Positions 1-5,192 of a stretch of 5,192 nt of DNA are shown here, in pieces. The notes under the pieces are model-generated. The model saw nothing but the letters and a program-made list of their open reading frames with translations, was not told the origin of the DNA and ran no database searches. This DNA is from Actinomycetota bacterium (GTDB taxonomy: Bacteria > Actinomycetota > Actinomycetes > S36-B12). The number at the start of each line of letters is the position of its first letter. Positions within the stretch are counted from its first letter, which is position 1. The stretch covers positions 1 to 5,192 of the forward strand of contig DMPC01000017.1 of assembly GCA_003456155.1 (NCBI GenBank). Reading direction: 5' to 3'. The position numbers and the translations under genes were made by a program.

Positions 1-351
1 CTCGTCATCGCGGCGGTGGGCCAGGTTCAGTCGCTCGTCGTCATCTACCTCATCGGCCTGGTCTTCATCATGGTCGCGCTCTTCGCACGGCTCAGCGGCT
101 TGGCATGGGTCTACTACATCTTCATGGTGCCGGCTACTGCCAGTCTCAATGCGACGACTCTCGCGGAGGTGGGTGAGCTCGGCAGACAGCGCGTCGTCGA
201 CAATGTCGTGGGTGGAATCCTGATCATTGCCGCGTCCTTCCTCGCCATCGGCTACTCGCAATGGGCCTCCCGGCGCGGTGAAGCGACGACTGACGACCAC
301 GAGGTCGATCAGATCGCCCAGGAGTCGGCGGTGAAGGGGGTCAGCCCGTAG
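1..351 (+). CDS. FUSC family (aromatic acid exporter-like) membrane protein, C-terminal part
   Basis: The reading frame is open from the first base and ends at TAG 349-351, so this is the last ~116 residues of a protein that starts upstream; the GTG at position 16 is not a credible start. Two clear hydrophobic segments are visible: about residues 10-28 (around VVIYLIGLVFIMVALFA) and about residues 70-88 (GGILIIAASFLAIGYSQW), with a weaker one between them (WVYYIFMVPATASL). Between the last two lies an R-x-VDN-VVGG stretch that resembles the Arg-Val-x-Asp-Thr-x-x-Gly signature preceding the last helix in FUSC/aromatic-acid-exporter proteins. The tail is soluble and charged (RRGEATTDDHEVDQ), so it is probably cytoplasmic. 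FUSC proteins are inner-membrane proteins linked to efflux of aromatic acids and similar compounds; the substrate here is unknown. The family call rests on a short fragment, and another multi-spanning transporter family is possible. Confidence 0.6.
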   Translation, partial: LVIAAVGQVQSLVVIYLIGLVFIMVALFARLSGLAWVYYIFMVPATASLNATTLAEVGELGRQRVVDNVVGGILIIAASFLAIGYSQWASRRGEATTDDHEVDQIAQESAVKGVSP

Positions 352-420
352 GGCGGGACCATGATGTTCCGGCCGGCCGAAGCAAGCCCCAAGCTCGGGC
401 GGTCTGCCTGCGGATGAGCC
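352..420. other. Convergent intergenic gap without a convincing terminator
   Basis: This is the 69-base gap between the stop of the membrane protein and the stop of the convergent amidohydrolase. It holds only small potential stems: GCCC/GGGC around 344-354 across the first stop codon, the self-complementary GGCCGGCC at about 371-378, and GCCC (386-389) with GGGC (397-400). None is long enough, or followed by a T-run on either strand, to be called a terminator. Confidence 0.5.
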
Positions 421-2028
421 TCACTCCCCGAACGTGCGCACGCCCCGGCACCAGGTGCCACGGACGGGAATCTCCCCGATCGTCATGGGATCCACCGTGC
501 GCGGATCTGAGCCGAGGAGCACCAGATCTGCCACGGCACCGGGCCGAATTTCTCCTGCGTCCGAGCGTGAGGCCTGATAGGCGACACCTGTGGTGTAGCC
601 GGCGAGTGCCTCATCGACCGAGATGCACTCCTCGGGCATCCACGTCGGGGACTCCCGATCGAGTTTGCGGGTGACCGCGACCTGCATGCCCTCCAGGGGT
701 GCGTAAGTCGTGACGGGCCAGTCGCTGCCGAAGGAGATGGGTGCACCCAGCTTGGCCAGGGTGGCTGTCTGAAACTGACGATGAGTTCGCTCGGGTCCGA
801 GCCGGGGCTCGCTGAGCTCGCTCTGCCAGGCATCGAACTTCGACCAGTAGGGCTCGAAGTTGGCGATCACCCCCAGTTCTGCGAAGCGCAGAAGATCCGC
901 AGGATCGACCAACTGGGTGTGCACGATGATCCAACGGCGATCCCACGGCGGATTGACGCGAGCAGCGTTCTCGATGGCGTCGAGGGCCATCCTCACCCCG
1001 TAATCGCCGATGGCGTGGATGTGTGCGGTGAAGCCGAGAGCATCGACGGCTGCAACGGCAGCATCGAGCTCCTCGGCCCGCCAGTTGGGCATCCCCTTGG
1101 AATGAGGGCAGTCGCAGAACGGTTCGAGCATGGCGCTGGTGCCGGACTCCACCACTCCGTCCGCGAAGAACTTGATGGTCGTCGCGCTGATCCGGACGCT
1201 GCTCTCCTGGACTTTGGCCCGCGAGGAGACAAAACCCGAGATCTGATCCCGCCAGGAGTTGGGGTCGGCCCACAGGGCCAGATCGGCATGGAAGTCCAGG
1301 ACGCCGGCGCTCTCGGCCTTCAGCCAGGCCTCGACGTCTGCTGGCTCAACCCATGCATCCTGAACCCAAGTGAGCCCAGCCGAGGCAAAGGAATCCGAGG
1401 AGAAGGCCAGTGCGGCAATGAGCGTCTCATCGGGGACACGGGGCATGAGGTCATAGACAGGGCGCCAGGCCCCCCATTCCCGAAGGGTGCCAATCGGATC
1501 GCCCGCCTCGGTCAGCACGATCTCCCCATCGTGCGGTTGGCGGATGCCCCGCGCGTATCCCGCGCGTTTCAATGCTTCGGAGTTCACCCACACCGTGTGG
1601 TAGTCGGTTGCTCGGAGCACCACGGGTCGATCGGGAACCTCTGCGTCCAGCCACGCAGCATGGAACACGCCCTCGGGGGCCAAGGTGTGATCGAATCCCT
1701 CACCGCGCACCCACTCCACCTCGGGATGCGCGCGCGCCCACTCACCTACGGATCGTGCGATGTCCTGGGGGCTGGAGAAGTCGCGCACGTAGGCGAACTG
1801 CTGCTCGAGTCCGCCGAAGATGGAGTGGACGTGGCCGTCGCCGAATCCGGGACAGACAAACCCGCCCTCGCCGTCGATCACCACGTCTGCGGGAAGCGAA
1901 CGCGCCGTCACTCCCAGCGCCACGACCCGATCGTCATGAAGGAGAACGGCATCCGACATCAGATATGAGCCATCGGGCAGCCGACGCCCGGTCCAGACGG
2001 TGACATTGTCGATGCGCGTGCTGGTCAT
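421..2028 (-). CDS. Amidohydrolase family protein, YtcJ-like (amidohydrolase 3)
   Basis: A complete 535-residue cytoplasmic protein with no signal peptide, close to the usual length of YtcJ-like amidohydrolases. The N-terminal ~60 residues form the small beta-sandwich half, leading into PGFGDGHVHS, whose H66 and H68 are the strand-1 metal ligands. Other family landmarks follow: RPVVLRATDYHTVWVNS (134-150), KFFADG (K286, the likely bridging lysine, and D290), HIHAIGD (H338, D342), IVHTQ (H370) and GSDWPV (D436). The end returns to the beta-sandwich with GEIRPGAVADLVLLGSDP (492-509). Every expected ligand of a binuclear amidohydrolase site is present, so the enzyme is probably active. Characterised relatives include N-substituted formamide deformylase, but the family is broad and the substrate cannot be assigned. 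The ATG at 2028 is preceded by AGGGAA at good spacing. The gene is divergent from the S33 hydrolase and convergent with the FUSC gene, with no operon partner in view. Confidence 0.92.
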   Translation of the reverse strand: MTSTRIDNVTVWTGRRLPDGSYLMSDAVLLHDDRVVALGVTARSLPADVVIDGEGGFVCPGFGDGHVHSIFGGLEQQFAYVRDFSSPQDIARSVGEWARAHPEVEWVRGEGFDHTLAPEGVFHAAWLDAEVPDRPVVLRATDYHTVWVNSEALKRAGYARGIRQPHDGEIVLTEAGDPIGTLREWGAWRPVYDLMPRVPDETLIAALAFSSDSFASAGLTWVQDAWVEPADVEAWLKAESAGVLDFHADLALWADPNSWRDQISGFVSSRAKVQESSVRISATTIKFFADGVVESGTSAMLEPFCDCPHSKGMPNWRAEELDAAVAAVDALGFTAHIHAIGDYGVRMALDAIENAARVNPPWDRRWIIVHTQLVDPADLLRFAELGVIANFEPYWSKFDAWQSELSEPRLGPERTHRQFQTATLAKLGAPISFGSDWPVTTYAPLEGMQVAVTRKLDRESPTWMPEECISVDEALAGYTTGVAYQASRSDAGEIRPGAVADLVLLGSDPRTVDPMTIGEIPVRGTWCRGVRTFGE

Positions 2029-2032
2029 GCTG

Positions 2033-2038
2033 TTCCCT
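2033..2038 (-). promoter_or_regulatory. Ribosome binding site of the amidohydrolase
   Basis: Read on the minus strand the bases are AGGGAA, four bases (CAGC) before the ATG ending at 2026, so the AGGGA core sits about five bases from the start. It is a partial Shine-Dalgarno match and supports the ATG at 2028 as the start. No convincing -10/-35 pair for this gene was found further upstream. Confidence 0.6.
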
Positions 2039-2190
2039 GTCTGAGGTTCAGGAGAGTCAGGTCGAATGGTTCTCTCTCAGGCGTGCATCATGCCGTGGTC
2101 GCCTCCGCACAGTGGGCGAATCCGCCGAGACATCACCGTTCTTCGCGCCGGCCTCGGTCGCGTCTGACGATCGCTGTCACCCGCAACGCC

Positions 2191-2196
2191 TAACAT
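2191..2196 (+). promoter_or_regulatory. -10-like box of a likely leaderless promoter for the S33 hydrolase
   Basis: TAACAT fits the actinobacterial TANNNT -10 pattern and ends seven bases before the ATG at 2204. Transcription would then begin at or within a base of the start codon, giving a leaderless mRNA. This agrees with the absence of any Shine-Dalgarno sequence before that ATG. A good -35 is not visible at 17-18 bases spacing; the nearest TTGAC-like string, CTGACG at 2164-2169, is about 21 bases away. The call is inferred from position and pattern only. Confidence 0.5.
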
Positions 2197-2203
2197 CCAT
2201 GAC

Positions 2204-4186
2204 ATGCGGGGGACTGGTCAGGATGATTGGGAGAAGCGTCCTCGCGTAAACGCTGTGTCTCGGTCCCGCAAGGCGCGGCTGGTCATGGTGGCGCTGCTCT
2301 CCACCGTCATCGTGCTGGTGCCGGGCGCATCGGCCACCCAGGCAGCCGATCCGGAGACCTTCATGCTCCACGGCCTTCGTCTGGAGCGCTGCGATGCCGT
2401 CACGGGCGTGGGGTTCGTTGCGTGGTGCGGGTCTCTGAGAAGGCCGCTGGAGCCGGGGAGGGCTCCCTCCCTTCCCATCCGCTTCGCCCTGACCCTGCCA
2501 GCTTCCGCCAGTCCAGGCTCGTCGGATCTCGATGCCGTGCTCCTACGGCCGTTGATCGCTGCGTTCGAGGGTGGGCCCGGCTATGGAGGCATCGACTCGG
2601 GTGACGCCTACGCCCAGATGCTCGGCCCGCTCATGACGCAGAGGGCCATGCTCGTCATGGATGCCCGGGGTACGGGCCGTTCGAAAGCCATCGACTGTCC
2701 GGCGCTGCAGCAGCAGACGAAGGGCTATCTCAAGGCCGCGCGGGACTGTGCCCGTCAGTTGGGGAGCAGCGTCGACGATTTCGCAACGGCGCTGGCCGCC
2801 GATGATGCTGCGGCGCTGATTTCGAGGCTCGGCTTCCCGCAGGCCGACGTCTACGGGGACTCGTACGGCACCTTCATGGCTCAGGTTCTCGCGGGGCGGC
2901 ACCCGGAGATGATCCGGAGCATGGTCCTCGACGGCGCATACCCGGTCACGGGGGAGACTGCCTGGTACCCGACACAGGCGCCGGCGCTGAGGAAGGCCCT
3001 GGCGCAGGTGTGCGAGGGGAATCGCGGGTGCGCTTCGGAGAGCAAGGGAACTGTCAGCCGCCTTGCGGCACTGCTCGATCGACTCCGAGACAAGCCCATG
3101 AGGGTGTCGGCGCCCGGAGGTGACGGTGTCCGCCACAACGTGTCCGTCACGCCGCGGGATCTCTTCGATGTCGCCTTCCATGGCACCTACGTGGACTCCA
3201 CCTATCGGGAGTTGGATCCGGCCATCCACGCAGCGCTCGCCGGCGATCCGCTTCCGCTGGGGCGTCTCGTGGCGGAGTTTCGGTACCCGGACGACTGGAA
3301 GGAGGCGGCTCGGGTGAACAGCGTGGGCCAGTTCCTCGCCGTGACGTGCCACGACTATCCCCAGCTCTACGACATGTCAGCGCCGACCAGCGCGCGACGG
3401 GCCCAGTTCAAGGAGGCCATCGCGCGGGCGAGGGCGACGACCCCCGACCTGTTCGCGCCCTTCACGATCGACGAGTACCTCGACTCCTCTTGGGAGACGG
3501 TCTACGACTGCCTCACGTGGGCGAGACTGCCCCGGGAGGGGTCTGGTCCGCCGGCTCCCCCCTCCGGCACCTACCCCGACGTACCGGTGCTCATCCTCTC
3601 GGGCAGCCTCGACACCATCACCACCACGGCGGAGGGGGACATGGTCGCGGCGCAGTTCCCTCGATCCCGTCAAGTCGAAGTCGAATACGGCGTGCACGTG
3701 CAGGCCATGGGGAACACCGTGCCGTGCGCGGCGTCGATGGTGCGCTCGTTCTTCGAGGACCCGGAGGGTTTCGGTGCCGCCGACCCGCCGGCCTGCTCCG
3801 CGCCGCGTCCTCGGCTGCACGAGAGCTTCGCGCGCACGTCGCGGGGGCTGGACGAGGGTCGTGCGGCGATGCTCACGGTCGCCGATGCGATCAATCGCGT
3901 CCGAGGTCAGTGGACTGAGCACGGCCTTGGACTTCGCGGAGGCACCTGGCGGGCGAGTTACGTCACGGACGACGAGGTGGCGGTCACCCTCGATGAGGTG
4001 CGCTTCTTCGAGGACCTGCCGGTGAGTGGCTCAGCGACATGGGTCCCGTCCACGGGATCCGTCCGTGCTGCGATCACCGTTCCGGGCGGCCGGATCACCG
4101 TGACCTGGAGTGACGCATCCGATGACGCCATGATCCGTGGAGTTCTGAACGGCGAGCGGGTCGTGACCCGGGTGAACGCGCCGTGA
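2204..4186 (+). CDS. Secreted alpha/beta hydrolase, peptidase S33 (tripeptidyl aminopeptidase-like)
   Basis: A complete 660-residue exported serine hydrolase. Residues 1-47 are a Sec-type signal: a long basic n-region (RSRKAR), a hydrophobic core (LVMVALLSTVIVLVPG), and probable cleavage after ASA (44) or TQA (47). The alpha/beta-hydrolase core follows: oxyanion motif EGGPGYGG (122-129), MDARGTGRS (152-160), nucleophile elbow GDSYGT with S220, acid D470 in LSGSLD, and H498 in GVHVQ, so the triad is complete. Residues ~458-531 match the TAP-like C-terminal region of the family, with C508 and C531 placed as its usual disulfide. The ten cysteines (an even number, all after the signal) suit an extracellular protein. 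Relatives release short peptides or single residues from peptide N-termini; the true substrate is unknown. Residues ~550-660 form an additional beta-rich domain beyond the usual family end. The ATG at 2204 lacks a ribosome binding site but suits a leaderless start; GTG at 2255 would also leave a signal peptide. Confidence 0.92.
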   Translation: MRGTGQDDWEKRPRVNAVSRSRKARLVMVALLSTVIVLVPGASATQAADPETFMLHGLRLERCDAVTGVGFVAWCGSLRRPLEPGRAPSLPIRFALTLPASASPGSSDLDAVLLRPLIAAFEGGPGYGGIDSGDAYAQMLGPLMTQRAMLVMDARGTGRSKAIDCPALQQQTKGYLKAARDCARQLGSSVDDFATALAADDAAALISRLGFPQADVYGDSYGTFMAQVLAGRHPEMIRSMVLDGAYPVTGETAWYPTQAPALRKALAQVCEGNRGCASESKGTVSRLAALLDRLRDKPMRVSAPGGDGVRHNVSVTPRDLFDVAFHGTYVDSTYRELDPAIHAALAGDPLPLGRLVAEFRYPDDWKEAARVNSVGQFLAVTCHDYPQLYDMSAPTSARRAQFKEAIARARATTPDLFAPFTIDEYLDSSWETVYDCLTWARLPREGSGPPAPPSGTYPDVPVLILSGSLDTITTTAEGDMVAAQFPRSRQVEVEYGVHVQAMGNTVPCAASMVRSFFEDPEGFGAADPPACSAPRPRLHESFARTSRGLDEGRAAMLTVADAINRVRGQWTEHGLGLRGGTWRASYVTDDEVAVTLDEVRFFEDLPVSGSATWVPSTGSVRAAITVPGGRITVTWSDASDDAMIRGVLNGERVVTRVNAP

Positions 4187-4204
4187 GCCGGCCACGCGGC
4201 CGGC
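4187..4204 (+). terminator. GC-rich hairpin terminator candidate after the S33 hydrolase
   Basis: GCCGGCC (4187-4193) and GGCCGGC (4198-4204) are perfect 7-base inverted repeats around an ACGC loop, starting on the base after the TGA stop. No T-run follows, so this would be an actinobacterial-type stem without a U-tract rather than a classical intrinsic terminator. It separates the S33 gene from the next gene, which has its own apparent promoter region. Confidence 0.6.
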
Positions 4205-4251
4205 CCCAGCCCGCATGACCCATCCCACAGGGGTGCCGGTGCGCCGCTCCC

Positions 4252-4276
4252 ATCACTCGCGTCACTCTCGTGTCAC
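4252..4276 (+). promoter_or_regulatory. Three (A/G)TCAC direct repeats before the M15-like gene; operator candidate
   Basis: ATCAC (4252-4256), GTCAC (4261-4265) and GTCAC (4272-4276) lie in the same orientation with spacers of 4 and 6 bases, so the repeat period is 9 and then 11 bases, about one helical turn. They sit just upstream of the GTG at 4286. Direct repeats with this spacing are typical of winged-helix response regulators of the OmpR family. The regulator identity is inference. Confidence 0.4.
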
Positions 4277-4285
4277 GATGATTCC

Positions 4286-5192
4286 GTGGTTCCCCCTGGC
4301 TCACGCATGCCTGCGCTCGGGGTGGCACTTGCGCTGAGCCTCGTGGCTTCGGCCCCCATCTCCGCCCAGGCCGGTGACGACACCTGGCAGCCGAGCACCT
4401 GGACCGGCGTAGCGCCCGGGGCTCCCGTGCCCGGGGCGAATCTGCCCTCGGCTCCCGTGCCGGCCCCGCTCACCCCGATGGCCCCCGACGTGAACCCGGT
4501 CATCTTCTATGAGCCGCAGAGCACCTGTGATCCGGGTCCCAAGCCGGGGGCCCTGCGCCTGCAGGAGATCATCACGACGACCTACGGAGCGGGCCAGACG
4601 GTATGGATCCCCCGCGGCTGCAACGTCGGCCCGACCAGTGAGCACAAGGAGGGCCGGGCCGTCGACTGGATGGTCAGCGTCCGCAACCGCCAGGAGCGCG
4701 CGAACGCCGAGGCCTTCCTGAACTGGCTGCTCGGCCCGGACTCGGCCGGCCGGCCCTACGGTCACGCTCTGCAGCTGGGCGTCATGTACATCGGGTGGCA
4801 CGACCGGATCTGGCGCGGGTACGGCATCGACCGCGGGTGGCAGGAGCTCAAAGGCTGCTTCAGCAAGACCGAGGCGAAGTACGACAACTACTGCCATCGC
4901 AACCACATCCATATCTCCCTGACCCGCCTGGGTGCTACGGGTGCCGACCCGACGGGCGCTCCGATCCCGGTGGATCCGTCGGCGCCTCCTCCTCCGGAGG
5001 CTCCGCTGGTCGAACCTGAGCTCGACGATCAGCCTGCGGCTCCGGCCCAACCCGGGCCGGACGATGACCTATTCATGGCGATCGGCTCGGAGCTGGGGTA
5101 CTCCTCCTCCTCGGATGGGCCGCTCCGGCCCGGCCGGCTGCGCACGGTGAACCTGGGTCCGGTGCCGGAGAACGCGACCTCCGCCCTCGTCA
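4286..5192 (+). CDS. Secreted M15/LAS-like metallohydrolase-domain protein, C-terminus cut by window edge
   Basis: The frame starts at GTG 4286 and is still open after 302 codons at the window end. Residues 1-29 form a Sec signal peptide (hydrophobic ALGVALALSLVASAP, cleavage after AQA). A proline/alanine-rich stretch follows to ~70, then a globular domain at ~72-218. This contains SEHKEGRAVDW, an H-x6-D motif (H120, D127), and NHIHIS (H207, H209), which together are the zinc-binding pattern of LAS/M15 peptidases. The LGVMYIGWHDRIW segment (164-176) is typical of the actinobacterial secreted family often annotated as extensin-like or ARB-07466-like. C81, C112, C191 and C203 could form two disulfides. 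A peptidoglycan-directed role is likely for the fold, but activity is little tested in this subfamily. A second proline-rich linker (~221-260) leads to a new domain starting near residue 262. No in-frame start lies between the upstream stop and this GTG; ATG 4307 is an alternative but would remove the only n-region arginine. Confidence 0.85.
   Translation, partial: MVPPGSRMPALGVALALSLVASAPISAQAGDDTWQPSTWTGVAPGAPVPGANLPSAPVPAPLTPMAPDVNPVIFYEPQSTCDPGPKPGALRLQEIITTTYGAGQTVWIPRGCNVGPTSEHKEGRAVDWMVSVRNRQERANAEAFLNWLLGPDSAGRPYGHALQLGVMYIGWHDRIWRGYGIDRGWQELKGCFSKTEAKYDNYCHRNHIHISLTRLGATGADPTGAPIPVDPSAPPPPEAPLVEPELDDQPAAPAQPGPDDDLFMAIGSELGYSSSSDGPLRPGRLRTVNLGPVPENATSALV
4420..4461 (+). repeat. In-frame 12-base direct repeat in the proline-rich N-terminal linker
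   Basis: GGCTCCCGTGCC occurs at 4420-4431 and again at 4450-4461, a period of 30 bases or exactly ten codons. It encodes the duplicated Ala-Pro-Val-Pro of PGAPVPGAN and PSAPVPAPL. It probably reflects a small internal duplication in a flexible linker just after the signal peptide. Confidence 0.55.

Noticed and set aside
386..400. GCCC/GGGC stem as a shared terminator for the convergent genes
   Set aside because: The stem has only four base pairs with a 7-base loop and no T-run, so it is no better than chance at this GC content.
414..674. An 86-codon plus-strand frame over the amidohydrolase 3' end
   Set aside because: It is Arg/Pro/Ser-rich, lies almost wholly inside the real gene, and has no ribosome binding site.
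781..1968. A 395-codon open frame on the plus strand opposite the amidohydrolase
   Set aside because: It is antisense to a gene with a complete set of family motifs. Its translation shows no recognisable domain, and long antisense frames are expected in high-GC DNA.
2084..2092. GCATCATGC as an operator palindrome in the divergent region
   Set aside because: It has only four-base arms and no flanking symmetry, so it is likely chance.
2255..2257. GTG as the start of the S33 hydrolase
   Set aside because: It would still give a signal peptide, but the nearest GGGAGAAG string is more than 18 bases upstream, while the ATG at 2204 fits the -10-like box.
2543..3352. A 269-codon open frame on the minus strand opposite the S33 hydrolase
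   Set aside because: The product is Arg/His/Pro-rich with no motif, and the opposite strand carries the intact catalytic triad gene.
4278..4337. A 19-residue ORF from ATG 4278 overlapping the start of the M15-like gene, as a possible regulatory leader peptide
   Set aside because: It has no ribosome binding site, and its ATG is probably not transcribed or lies at the very edge of the transcript.
4301..5050. A 249-codon open frame on the minus strand opposite the M15-like gene
   Set aside because: Its composition is Arg/Gly/Val-rich and low in information, while the plus frame has a signal peptide and full zinc motifs.

Overview
The window looks like a stretch of a high-GC Gram-positive (Actinobacteria) chromosome. 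The DNA is strongly GC-rich with G/C-ending codons, and long shadow frames lie opposite the real genes. Two of the four genes encode Sec-exported proteins of kinds common in actinobacteria. I see no mobile element, CRISPR array, rRNA or tRNA, and no sign of recent transfer.

Layout: (1) positions 1-351, plus strand, the C-terminal end of a multi-spanning membrane protein, best matched to the FUSC (fusaric acid resistance / aromatic acid exporter-like) family. (2) A 69-base convergent gap. (3) positions 421-2028, minus strand, a complete cytoplasmic metal-dependent amidohydrolase of the YtcJ-like (amidohydrolase 3) group with the whole metal-ligand set. (4) A 175-base divergent intergenic region with a ribosome binding site and possible leader hairpin for the amidohydrolase, and a -10-like box placed for a leaderless transcript of the next gene. 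(5) positions 2204-4186, plus strand, a complete secreted serine hydrolase of peptidase family S33 (tripeptidyl aminopeptidase-like) with an extra C-terminal beta-rich domain. (6) A GC-rich hairpin directly after its stop codon and about 100 bases of promoter region with three (A/G)TCAC direct repeats. (7) position 4286 to the window end, plus strand, a secreted protein with an M15/LAS-type zinc site, a proline-rich linker and the start of another domain, cut by the window edge.

The genes do not form one operon: the first two converge, the second and third diverge, and the third and fourth are separated by a hairpin. The last two both act outside the cytoplasm (a peptide-trimming hydrolase and a likely cell-wall hydrolase-like protein). 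The amidohydrolase is cytoplasmic and its substrate cannot be read from the sequence.

No clearly new system is present. The points most worth a second look are the direct-repeat operator candidate overlapping the start of the M15-like gene, the unusual domain order of that protein, the C-terminal extension of the S33 hydrolase, and the likely leaderless starts of the two secreted genes.
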